DNA of 17,289 bases from Prototheca cutis. Its lineage: Eukaryota; Chlorophyta; Trebouxiophyceae; Chlorellales; Chlorellaceae. Position numbers and translations under genes: made by a program. Below, piece by piece: positions 1-9,214 of the stretch. The DNA is taken from positions 1 to 17,289 of the forward strand of contig BCIH01000002.1 of the NCBI GenBank assembly GCA_002897115.2. The letters run 5' to 3'. Below the pieces are notes generated by a model. It did not search any database. It saw only the letters and a program-made list of their open reading frames with translations, and was not told where the DNA came from. The first letter of the stretch is position 1; each line of letters starts with the position of its first letter.

Positions 1-570
1 GTCAGAGGAAGTTGACGTGGTGTCCGGAGGTGGGCTTGAGGTATCAGGGAATATGGTTCCGCCCGTGTTGCCCTGAGAACCCGCAGGCGTGTCAGAAGAG
101 CTGGCATCTGCCGGAGTTGCAGACTGGAGCCCAGAGCTAGGCGTTCCCTCCCCAGGTGTGCTTGTCAGGCTGGGCTGAAAGGACGGCGTGGACGCGGGAC
201 CAGCATCTACGTTGAAGCTGGCAGCTGAGGTCGGGTTTGATGCGGCAATGGGGTTGGCAGTGGGATTGGTAGCGGGTGAATCAACAGTCGAGGGTGTGGT
301 TACGGCGCTCGGGAGCAGGTTGGACCCTGTGCTGGACGGCGTATCGACTGCCGAAATGCCTCCAAACCCCCCAGTGAGGATGTCTGTCGACTGGGCGCCT
401 GCAAAGCATAGGACATGCCGATGAGGAGTGAAAACGATGNAAATGATTCAAATAATCAATAATGATCATTGCCTAGGTCAACNCACTGCCCCAGTGAATA
501 TCGGCGCACTTGCTGAACTGGAGAAAGCGATGAGGGCCGCCACCAATACGGTGGCGGCATAGCCCCCCAT
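1..570 (-). CDS. Secreted Ser/Thr/Pro-rich mucin-like protein, 5' part only
   Basis: This is a two-exon model, open at the left edge. Exon 1 (570-487) encodes 28 residues starting MGGYAATVLVAALIAFSSSA, a clear signal peptide with likely cleavage after ASA. The donor reads GTGNGT (N at 483), probably GTGAGT. Exon 2 is open from about 390 to base 1 and gives about 130 residues dominated by Ser, Thr, Pro, Ala and Gly, with motifs such as TPSSTG and SSPPPDTTSTSS. This composition suits an O-glycosylated cell-wall or extracellular protein. The acceptor at 392-391 keeps the frame with the exon 1 donor; the better-looking TTTGCAG acceptor ending at 399 would shift it. The C-terminus lies outside the window, so no domain can be named. 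Signal peptide and composition are seen; the extracellular role is inferred. It lies in tandem with the secreted gene at 2442-3128. Confidence 0.55.
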
Positions 571-2374
571 TTTGAGGGCGCAACTCCTAGTGTGGAGTTG
601 CAGGAAGGTTCATCCAATGAGATACAGATTTCTGCATTCAAGATTTTGGTATTCCCATTCGTTGCATCTGGCATGACTTTGCTCATGACCCAGCGGGCAC
701 AGTGAGAACCCTGCCAGGGTCCAGAGCTGCCTATGGGAAGAGGGCATCTTGTATGACAACCTTCATCCTAATAGCATAGGCACAGCTCAAATGAGAGGTA
801 AATATGTACGACTTTGGTGTGAGAGCTAGAGAGGCTGTGTTCTCACTGTCTCTGGCAGTTGTCGGCACGAGTGGCTTCCTGGCTCCCCTGCGGCCTTGGC
901 AGGGCCCAATATGAAGCACTCCGGGCCCTCTGTCGCGGGCATCGACAACGACTGCTCCTCCGCCTTTAAGTCCGGATGTGCCGCGTGAATTTCTTGGACA
1001 TCGTAGCAACGTCAACTTTCAAAGGGAAGACATGGATGTGGATAGATCCTGACAAACAGCGATGACAGGAAGGTCCAAAAAGTCCTTTGACGAGACACTT
1101 GCCGCCCATACCCTGTCTGCATCCAGCGGCTGACTTGTGAGAGGCAGTTTTGGAACAGAATCACTGTCTCATATGCTATCTGTTACGCTTCGTGTCCTGT
1201 TCGGCATGTGTCCAGTGCTGAGATTCCGTCGCTGCTGCCATACATGGGCAGCCGAAGGTGGTGCCGGGAGAACATGGGCTGCAGGGTCCATGCCCTGTAT
1301 GACGCACACTGCCCATAGTCGCGTCAAGTACATTTTGGGTGTCTCGTCGGCGAGTTATGGCCATCAGTTTTGTCAGCCGCGCCATCGTTCCCCTTCCGGC
1401 ACGCGGCGGCTGGAACCATGATTTGCCATAAGGCCCATGCCACAAGTCTGGAAGGCTAGATCCCTGCCATTGGATCCCTGCCATTGGATCCCTGGACCGT
1501 GCCACAGCGTTTGTGTGGGAACATGGCATGATGTGTGGAAGGCGGCATGCTGGGCTCAACCCAATGTAGTAGGGCGATCGGCTGTCGCACGCTGATCCCT
1601 TTTCGGTTCGCAAGCTGGTGCGCGAAACTCTGGCCTCTGGGGATGAACACCATACGTACGAGGCGTGAGGGCGGTCTCCTTCTCGGTAGAAATCGTTCAG
1701 ACACGGTCTGTCACGCAGTCTCGTTGCAGAAAAGGAATGGCGCCGCTGCCCCATCTCAATCTCACGGCGTGGCCTGTGGTTCGTGGCTCGAAGCGTTTCC
1801 TTGGTGACTACTGGTCTACGTTGGCGGGAGTGGACATGCCGCGCCTGGAAGAGGAGGTAAAGGTGGTGTGATCGGGTGATCACCGGATGAGGAGGGTCCC
1901 GGCAGCGGCCTTGCTTTCGTCCCTCTGGAACAAGAGCGCCATTGACAATCCTGCCTAGCCTGTGGTGCCTGGCATGTGGTGCCGGGACGAGCGCATGACA
2001 TGCGCCCGTGGTGGATTCCAGAACTGCAAACAAGACACGGAAGACCATTCCCGAACGCCGATTGTGCTATGGGTATCAGACAGACTGGGAGTTATGCACG
2101 ACCCTCCACGGTACGGCCAGGCCGCACAGGAATCATATGCGACGAGCGGCAGGCCACGCAGGCAACTGACAGTGTAGGAGGCTCTCCACCTCGATATTTT
2201 CCATCGGGAATGTGTGCATGTGAGAGGTTGCTCCAGGTGCCATGGGAACCCGGCCAGAGGCACATGCCTTGGCGCTCGGGCAAGAGCCCTCCCCCCTTGG
2301 CAATTCAGACAGGGACCCATCTGAGCATGGGTGTGGCGGCCCGGTTGCCCTTGATGGTTCACTGATGACGTTCA
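571..2374. other. Gene-poor stretch between two secreted-protein genes
   Basis: I see no gene here that I can support. The longest open frame (1176-2048, minus, 290 codons) is rich in Arg, His, Pro and Ser, has no recognisable motif, and overlaps other long frames on both strands, as expected by chance in GC-rich DNA. The stretch should contain the promoter of the minus-strand gene that starts at 570 and the transcript end of the gene that stops at 2442. A short 14-base tandem repeat occurs at 1459-1495. Confidence 0.5.
1459..1495. repeat. 14-base tandem repeat, about 2.6 copies
   Basis: The unit GATCCCTGCCATTG occurs at 1459-1472 and again identically at 1473-1486, followed by a partial third copy GATCCCTGG. 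The period is not a multiple of three, which argues against coding constraint on the open frame that crosses it. Confidence 0.85.
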
Positions 2375-2379
2375 TTACA
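2375..2379 (-). terminator. Putative TGTAA polyadenylation signal
   Basis: TTACA on the plus strand reads TGTAA on the minus strand, about 63 bases past the stop of the secreted-protein gene at 2442-3128. TGTAA is the usual polyadenylation motif of chlorophyte green algae. A five-base match alone is weak, but position and strand fit. Confidence 0.45.
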
Positions 2380-2441
2380 GACAGCCCACCATTGGGGCTC
2401 TACATTTACGTCCTGGGGTGTGTCACTTTGCACTCAGGGCA

Positions 2442-3128
2442 TCAGGGGCTTTTGAGCCAGGCAGGCAGGGTAAACGAATCCCCAGATAGAGGGGACAGAG
2501 GGGGAGCACCCACGCCCGAAAACTTGGAGGAGTTAGAGGTTTTCAAGCCACTCCAATCGAATGAGCTGGCGCCGGAAGTCTTGTTGAAGCCAGTGGCCGG
2601 CTTGAGCAGGCTGCCACCTGTGATATTGAAGCCGCTGGTCTTGACAGTGGGATCCCAAACCAGGCCAGTGGTGTTGAAGTCAGTGGCATTGAAGCCGCTG
2701 GGCTTGCTAATGGAACCCCAGGCGAGGCCAGTAGCATTGGGCTTGAGGTATGAGAAGCCAGAGGGAATCCAGGTAGTATTCCAGTCCAGGGGCCAGGATG
2801 TCTCCCACTTCAGCCAGGGGCTGGACCAGGATGCGGCATCCTTGGTCCAGTTTCCAGGCCAGTCAGTGGGCCACGTGGCGTTCGTCCAGGGGTACTGGAA
2901 ACCGCCCGCAAGCAGGGTGCGATCGGAGCCTGCAGTACCGATCAGCGACCACAGAGATTAGAAACAAACACATATTTAATATTTAAACCTTGAACCTCAT
3001 GCGGTGCCAAGACAGAGAGATCTGCGCGCACGCCGCGGCCCTGTTAGGGTGGAACCCACCCACTCACCGATTGGCCTTGCACCCACAACCGACACAAAGA
3101 GAGCCGCGATGATCAGGCACGCTTTCAT
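2442..3128 (-). CDS. Small secreted Trp-rich, N-glycosylated repeat protein
   Basis: Exons are 3128-3068 and 2929-2442. The 138-base intron has a GTGAGT donor and a CTGCAG acceptor, and the phases agree, giving 182 residues. The start, MKACLIIAALFVSVVGA, is a typical signal peptide. The mature part has 14 tryptophans and nine Asn-X-Ser/Thr sequons (NAT, NWT, NTT, NAT, NAT, NTT, NIT, NKT, NSS). A degenerate 21-residue unit occurs twice (2703-2765 and 2640-2702) with shared positions SGF, N-x-T, GL and W; shorter SGFN/TGFN copies follow. There is no transmembrane segment after the signal and few charged residues. I do not recognise the family. An extracellular or wall-associated glycoprotein is inferred from the secretion signal and sequon density. 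A TATA-like site lies about 40 bases upstream and a TGTAA signal downstream. Confidence 0.8.
2640..2765 (-). repeat. Two 63-base coding repeats (21 residues each)
   Basis: Two adjacent 21-residue units inside the secreted glycoprotein align without gaps. Both keep SGF at unit positions 2-4, N-x-T at 10-12, G-L at 13-14, W at 16 and K at 21. Truncated copies (TSGFNIT, ATGFNKT) follow toward the C-terminus. Each unit carries at least one N-glycosylation sequon, so repeat number also sets glycan number. Confidence 0.7.
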
Positions 3129-3167
3129 CGTGACTGCAGCGCGTCAGAGACTGGGAAAGATCCCCAG

Positions 3168-3176
3168 ATAAAAATA
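3168..3176 (-). promoter_or_regulatory. TATA-like element of the secreted-protein gene
   Basis: The minus strand reads TATTTTTAT here, 40-48 bases before the ATG at 3128, in an otherwise GC-rich context. The spacing would allow transcription to start near 3140 with a very short leader. This rests on composition and position only. Confidence 0.35.
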
Positions 3177-5063
3177 GGTGCTAATCTGAGCCGTACTGGC
3201 GCGTTTCAGCCAGCTTTATGCCCGAAGCCCTTCGGTCTACCCAAGAATCCAGGACGACCAGAATCCATCACGTGCACGCAGTCCAAGGTTCCTGTGCATC
3301 GCTTCACAGTATCGACGTGCATAATGACCAGAATATGCAGGCATGCATATTCTTGGCCGCCGCCCAGAGTTTGACGGCTGTGGGCAGCCCCCTCGGCGCT
3401 GTGGGTCTCATCGGGTTGGAGCTGTCTGAAGCTCCACCCACCTGCTTCATAATCATTTCTCGACGCTCTCGACGCCCATCGCAATGAGCACTGAAATACA
3501 CAACAATATCCATTAAATTCAATATTTTCAAAAAATGTTTGCACTGAAGCTGATGATCGAGTGACTCGCCCTGGGCGATCGAATACTCAGCGCCATCCGC
3601 ATCTCAGGCTCCGTCCCTGGCGACCCGGCCCAGTAGGAAGATGTGCCGTCGGCACAACCATGCTGTTGACGCCTCGAGGTTGTGTCTTACACAATGCAGT
3701 GCATGACGGGTGTAATACTTGCACTTGCACCACCTCTGGATCTCGGTCGCCAATGTCCCTATCTGGCCGTTCTCCGTCGTCAAGCCTGCCGCGGTCACAC
3801 CCACGTGCGGCGAAGCAAACGAGCGGCTCCCGGGCAGGTGTCACACCTCGCACCAGGATTCTAAAAGCTATTTCTAAGCTTTCTGTCGGGCCTCTAAGCC
3901 TCCCACCCAATGCCTGCCTTGGGTTCAGTGTGCCGCCCAGTGTGCCGTACAGGTGGGGTGGCTACCGCGGTCTGACTTCAGTACACCATCCTCCCCCAGT
4001 TCCCCCCACGCTCCTAGGTTCATCAGCGCCCCCAGTGCAGATCGTGAGATGCAATGTATTATGATGCTCATCCAATCCAGTGACAGGCGGACTGCTGCAC
4101 CGGGGGCGATCGTGGGTCGCTCACGAGGTCCCGGTGTGTATGGGAAAACTCCACAGGTGTCCCCATGGCAAACGGGAAAACGCGCCACAGACCCGAGGGC
4201 ACTCAGCAGCAAGAAGCACTAAACGGGTGGATTCCACACTTGAATGAACATGGATGACATTTTAGTGCGGCGGAAGGGGGAAATTCCGGACAAGCTCAGG
4301 TCGACGGTTCGACTGCGTGGAGACATGATCTCTAGCCCCCCCCCCCGTTAACCGAGCATCCGCTCATTGAACCTTGCCATTCACTGCTCGCTCCACACGC
4401 AGGGCAATCGGCAAGGTTCAGCCGGGGCCAGGCGCGATATTTCCATGGTGGGTTTGCACCGTCAGGACGCGACTGCAACCCAAACCAAGATCGATGACAC
4501 TGGGCTCATGATCTGCTTTAATGCATGTGTATGAAACGTTCAAGGCGTCTACGTAATGCTGCTGGACTCCATTCGCACGGAGACGATGGGGAAAGGTGCG
4601 ATCTCGTGATCTTACCACGGAGGCGACCGCACCAGTGGCGAGATGGGCGTCGTGTTCCTGTGGGAAGCTGGAATACAACTCACGGCATCATGCATATGCC
4701 CAAATGTGCATGAGGCGTGGTGAGGGGTGAATGCGCAGGGTGTTGGCTGCCACCCAGGCCGGCATGACTTTTGCGCGGAGCGATCTCCGCTCAGGCCTGA
4801 TGCAGCGAGCAGGATGCCAGCACTCCGGAATCCCCCGGAGCCGCAATAGATCGCCAGGCGGCGACCTGGATTTCGCGGATCGCTGTGCTAGAAGGGTTAG
4901 GTCCGCGAGAGCAGGTATCCAGCATCGAGATTCGGGTGCCTCGGAGTAAGATCAGTGAACCCCGCGCTGGGACCCCACTCGCTGCTTGCGCGTCAGCGGC
5001 GCGCGGCTTACCCGCAGTCCCTCGGCGCGTTTTCCCTCGCCCTGGCCATCGATACCTGCACCC
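3177..5063. other. Long stretch without a supported gene
   Basis: No frame here has a recognisable domain, and I could not build a spliced model. It includes an AT-rich patch (about 3490-3545), an 11-base C run (4336-4346) and, at the right end, the 5' leader and promoter region of the cation exchanger. A minus-strand frame at 3604-3804 is the only one with protein-like composition, but it has no neighbouring exons. Confidence 0.45.
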
Positions 5064-8000
5064 ATGGACTTTTCGAGGCGACAGCTGCACCTGGTGTACC
5101 CCGAAGGGTTCCGGGGCCAGGAATCGGGTGACCGGGGCTCTCCACCTGGCCTCGGGCTGGGTNCCCCCCGCCTATCCGGGCGCCTGTCCGCTCTGGAGGT
5201 CCCGCTGGTGGCTCAGCACGACATCGACGCGGAGGTGGGGCACCCCCCCGGCCCAGACTCCCCTCCCTTCCCTCCCTCCCCTCCCACCCACCACAACCCC
5301 GCCCGGGCGCGCGCGCACTGGCGCTTTGTCGCGCGCAACGTGACCAAGCTCATGCCGCGCGTGGCGGGCGCTGAGGACGACGACGACGCGCACAGTCTGC
5401 TGTCGCAGCGGCGCATGCAGTGGCGGGGGGCCGCCCATGACTCCCGCGCCATCGCCCGCAGCTTCGTCGAGACGCTGGCCGGGTCGCTGGGTACGGGCGC
5501 GGTACTGCAGCAGTACTCGGCGGCCCATGCCACCCCGGCTGGCGCGTGGGCCCCGCTCGCAGATGCACGCTGCGTCGCGTCCATGCTCGCGTCCTCCTGG
5601 TTCAACCTGCTCCTGGTAGCCGCGCCCCTGGGTGCCGCCGCGGGATTGGCGGGGTGGAGCCCCACCATCGTGTTTGTCGCAAACTTTCTCGCCCTCATCC
5701 CCCTGGCACTCCTCCTGGGAGAAACCACCGAAGACCTGGCAATCAGGTCTGGCCTTTTGTCGAACGGGTTGTTGTCTTGTTGGATGGGGAGTGTATTGAG
5801 GGAGTGTGCTGGGGGGCTGTGGGGAGTTTCTAGGTGTGTGAAGGGGTGTGTGGTGGCGGCAGAGGGGTGTGGTGGTGGTGGGAGGGGAGGGAGGGTCAGA
5901 TGTCTGTGGGAAGCCACACGTATGTGGGACCTGCCGCACGCGTTCTGCAGGTTTGGGGACACGATAGGCGGCCTGCTCAATGCGACGTTTGGCAACGTGG
6001 TCGAGCTCATTCTGTCTATTGCGGCGCTGCAAAAGGGCTTGTTCACCGTGGTGGCCACCTCGCTCATCGGGTCCATCCTCTCAAACCTGCTCCTGGTCCT
6101 CGGTGCGTAGCTTGGCTCGTGGGGGGTGGGGAAGCATGGGCATGCAGAGGCGGGGGGCCCCTGTGCAGTGAGCAGGAGGCTCCCAGAAGGAACCATTGCG
6201 TGCTGAGCCTGCAGACAATGTGAGCCCCCATCGCCCGCACCTCATGAATCGACGCCGCAGGCATGTGCTTCCTGTTTGGTGGCCTGAAATACCAGACGCA
6301 GAAATTTAGCACACTCGCAAACAAGGCAAGCAGTTTTCTGTCGGTTTACATGTTTACTTGGTTCATTCTTTTAGTCTTGGACAGGGGGATAGGGAGGAGG
6401 GACTTGGTGCTCCGGTGGGGGCCGATGCACACCTCCCCTCCCACGCACATGTGTGCAACCCACACGCACATACATGCACATATGTATGCACGCAGGTGGG
6501 CACGTCCCTGCTGTTCCTGGCGTGCATCGGCATCATCATCCCCACCATGGCGCGACAGGTGTATGGCAGCGACATCGTGACGGCCGGCACCGTGCTCAAC
6601 CTGAGTCATGCCATCGCCATCCTCCTCATCTTTGTGTGAGCGTGGCCGACTTCTTGGTGATGAGAGGAGGGGTGCCTTCCTGCTTGTTTGGGCAGCGCAT
6701 GAGAAGGGGTACAGCTCCTTGCAGCCTCACTCCCACGGACACAATGTGCCCATGCGCACACGCATGCATGCGCGTGCGTGCACACACTCATACACACACT
6801 CTCTCTCACTCTCGTACACACCGATAACAAACAATGCTATGCACAGGTACCTGTGCTACCTCATGTTCCAGCTCAAGACCCACAAGGACCTGTTTGCCTC
6901 GGAGGAATCGGAGGACCAGCCCGCGCTGTCGCTGGCCGGCGCCCTGCTCGTGCTCAGCACCATCACCATCATCGTTGCCATCTGCTCAGAGTGCGTGTGT
7001 GGTGGTTGGGAGTGCTGCGCATGGGGATATTTTTTCCCCCATGGTGCCTGTGTTGGTGGAGGTGGGCAGGGGCCATTCCCTGAGCTCCCCGGCACACAAC
7101 CCTAAGACCTGCTCTCTCCCCTTCCCCCATCCAATCCAATCCAATGCCCACGACCCGATCCACCTTGCGATGGCCAGGTACCTCACGGGTTCCATCGAGG
7201 CGGTGAGCGAGCGATTTGACATCAACCCTTCATTCCTGGGACTCATCATCCTGCCCATTGCCGGCAACGCCTGCGAACACATCACCGGTGCGTTCGTGTG
7301 TTGTTGCACGGCGGTTGCACTGCATGCCGAGCATGGCAAGGGAGTGATTGGTGCCGGCATTGACATGCAAATGGAACAGATCAGACGCACGGGTTTGCCA
7401 GGCAGCTGGCTGCAGCCTTTGCCGCCATCATCCACAGTGCCATTCGTGACCCTTCCACCCCTCCCGGCCTCCCTTTCTCCCAGCCGTGTTTGTGGCCATG
7501 AAGAACAAGATGGACCTCGCCATCGGCGTGGCGGTGGGCAGCTCCATCCAGATCGCCCTGTTTGTCATTCCCTTCACGGTGCCCGTTGAAGGCTGTTTTT
7601 GGACGGGGCTGTGTGGGGTCATGGTCAATGAGGGAGTGGGGTTGCGGCGCTCAAGTGATGGAACGGGAGCAGGCTCGGGAGGGTGGGTTCACACCCGGGT
7701 GAACCTCGCAGGACCATGTTCTGACCGGCACGGCAGTGTCTAGACGGCAAGTTTAGCGCTCATCCCATGTGCAATCTCTTCCCACATACACCCAACAATC
7801 ACACACCCTAAACACAGGTGCTCGCTGGATGGGCGATGGGCGCCAGCTTCACGCTGGACTTTGATGTGTTTTCTGTGCTCATGCTCACAAGTACGTCTGT
7901 GCTCTCTGTTTCTGTTGCCCATCGGTCTCTGTGTGTGCGGGTTTTCCACGCATTGCACTGCACTGCATGTACACCCAGCATCCACACCGGATCAGTTAAG

Positions 8001-8199
8001 GTCCCCCCCCAAACCAACTCTCTGTGCAGCCTCGGTCATTCTGGCGTACTTTGTTTCCTCGGACGGGTCTTCCAACTGGCTGCTGGGCCTGCAGCTGGTC
8101 ATTACCTACCTCCTCATCGCAGCCGTGTTCCTTCTGGAGCGTGAGCCGAAGAATGCCGGCGGTGCGCCGGGACCATCATCGGGTGGCGCCGGCCTCTGA
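5064..8199 (+). CDS. CAX: Vacuolar-type Ca2+(cation)/H+ exchanger, CAX family
   Basis: Nine exons: 5064-5746, 5951-6102, 6261-6325, 6496-6635, 6847-6990, 7178-7287, 7484-7578, 7818-7890, 8030-8199. All phases join, giving 543 residues. CAX proteins move Ca2+ (or Mn2+) into the vacuole in exchange for protons. The two CaCA repeats are clear. The first has [18 protein letters not shown], with the ion-binding Glu at about 246; the second has [17 protein letters not shown], with Glu at about 428, where plants usually have GNAAEH. An acidic linker (ASEESED) separates the halves. Hydrophobic segments start near residue 179. ATG 5064 is the first in frame after a stop at 4947. The N-terminal 170 residues are longer than usual, low-complexity, contain one N (5163) and may hide an unspliced intron, so the true start could be 5353 or 5416. 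Intron 3 is GC-AG. Intron 1 (204 bases) stays open in frame. Confidence 0.93.
6461..6494 (+). repeat. Alternating purine-pyrimidine tract in CAX intron 3
   Basis: Thirty-four consecutive bases alternate pyrimidine and purine (mixed CA/TG/TA/CG steps) and end one base before the AG acceptor at 6494-6495. Such tracts can adopt left-handed DNA. The acceptor therefore lacks an ordinary polypyrimidine tract. Confidence 0.8.
6751..6787 (+). repeat. Alternating purine-pyrimidine tract in CAX intron 4
   Basis: Thirty-seven consecutive bases alternate strictly between pyrimidine and purine, with several CG and GC steps, followed by CA- and CT-rich simple sequence up to about 6822. It is the second such tract in adjacent introns of this gene. 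Confidence 0.8.
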
Positions 8200-8498
8200 C
8201 CCGCTCCTAGTGGGTTTACATGTGGGCTTTCCATCTGCTTGCTTGAAGGACAGTGATTGGCCTTCCTCCCCCCCCTGGATTCCATTCCTGCTGGTCCCAT
8301 ACGGACACACGGAATATTGAATGTCGGGTCATGGGCCGGCATGCTTGTCCTCCCGCTCTCGTCGTGCCAGGCATCACGAATTCATCTCCAACCATGACAT
8401 TCCCTTGTGTGCAATACTACAATCCCATGAACCTCAGACCTCGCACTGTTGTCTGTGTACTCATTCAGGTTGACTTTGCGGACAATCTTTTGACGTGG

Positions 8499-8503
8499 TG
8501 TAA
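8499..8503 (+). terminator. Putative TGTAA polyadenylation signal of CAX
   Basis: TGTAA lies 300 bases past the CAX stop codon on the same strand. It implies a 3' untranslated region covering about 8200-8520, which accounts for the lack of coding sequence there. Confidence 0.5.
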
Positions 8504-8745
8504 CCACATGCTCTGATCCACCAAGCACCATCCATTCGTGAGGAATTGAGCAGGGCGCGCGCCAATTTGTTTGGCCATAGATCATGCAGGCCAAACACAA
8601 GACAACATGCAAGCAATAAACACAACATTAACGGTGCCCTGGAGCAACCCCATCCCAGCAACAAACGTGCGTGCAGGTGGGGTTTTCCGATGCCTGTTCA
8701 AGCATCAAGGGAGGAAGCGAAAGCCTCCTTTATAACCAGCAGAAA
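8504..8745. other. Gap between CAX 3' end and Fanzor-like fragment
   Basis: There is no gene here. Two small inverted repeats are present: GTTTGGCC at 8569-8576 paired with GGCCAAAC at 8589-8596, and a GGAGG...CCTCC hairpin at about 8710-8728. Both lie just past the 3' end of the minus-strand Fanzor-like frame, where related mobile elements carry their guide RNA. That link is inference only. Confidence 0.3.
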
Positions 8746-9126
8746 TCAGGAGCTGGACACGTTGGTGGGAAAGTGTTCAGGCAGGAACTCAGGCATGCGC
8801 CAGGGGGGGAGCAGCTTGTCAAAAGGCTCCGGCCGGACGCCGTTGAAGATCAGGCCCAGTGCCACATAGCACATGTTTCGCGCCGCGTTCTTGTCGCGGT
8901 TCAGCACGACGCCGCAGGCCTCGTTCTGACACTGCCGGACAAAGTGCTTGTTCTTGGAGGTGGGGCAGTCGCCCAGGCGCAAGGGTTTATTGCACGCCGA
9001 GCAAACCTGCAGTGTGCCGCACTTGGCATAGGCGTGACCCACAGCCCGTGGAAACCGTCCGTGCATGGCTGCGCACGCGTGTTTCCGTGCGCTTGCCCCG
9101 CACCCGCGCAAGCCCCGCCATCTCAT
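8746..9126 (-). pseudogene. TnpB/Fanzor-like C-terminal fragment (zinc ribbon + RuvC end)
   Basis: The frame gives 126 residues from ATG 9126. Residues 42-45 (CSAC) and 66-71 (CQNEAC) form the paired cysteines of a zinc ribbon; NRDKNAARNM at 76-85 carries the conserved Asp (78) of the last RuvC motif. This order is the C-terminal signature of TnpB and of its eukaryotic relatives, the Fanzors, RNA-guided DNA nucleases of mobile elements. The region before CSAC (YAKCGTLQV) resembles a worn version of the usual Y-x-TS-x-x-C segment. No N-terminal part or earlier RuvC Asp/Glu motif is joined to it: the frame meets a stop just upstream. Another frame over 9214-9124 reads GHCPHVTSQSLLRRL, a possible frameshifted continuation. 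It is probably a decayed copy, less likely the last exon of an intact gene. It sits alone between CAX and ERGIC3, and no terminal repeats were found. Confidence 0.75.
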
Positions 9127-9214
9127 CCGGGAGGCGGCGCAGCAGCGACTGCGACGTCACGTGGGGACAGTGGCCGACGGTGCTTTCCTCGTCGCCCTGC
9201 GCACATGCATGCAA

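Noticed and set aside
1176..2048. 290-codon minus-strand open frame
   Set aside because: It has random-looking Arg/His/Pro/Ser composition, no motif, and contains a 14-base tandem repeat that would shift the frame with copy number. Several other long frames overlap it, as is common in GC-rich DNA.
2242..2961. 239-codon plus-strand frame with repeated PVVLK/ALKPLG-like units
   Set aside because: The repeats are the antisense image of the sequon-rich repeats of the minus-strand secreted protein, which has a signal peptide, a splice site and sensible composition.
3604..3804. Minus-strand frame with protein-like composition (TTENGQIGTLATEIQRW)
   Set aside because: I could find no neighbouring exon, start context or family resemblance, so it is not listed as a gene.
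4336..4346. Run of 11 C
   Set aside because: Single homopolymer in noncoding DNA; its length may be a sequencing artefact.
8746..9126. Bacterial IS200/IS605 insertion or contamination as source of the TnpB-like frame
   Set aside because: The flanks are intron-bearing algal genes with the same base composition, and no insertion-sequence ends are visible, so a eukaryotic Fanzor origin is simpler.
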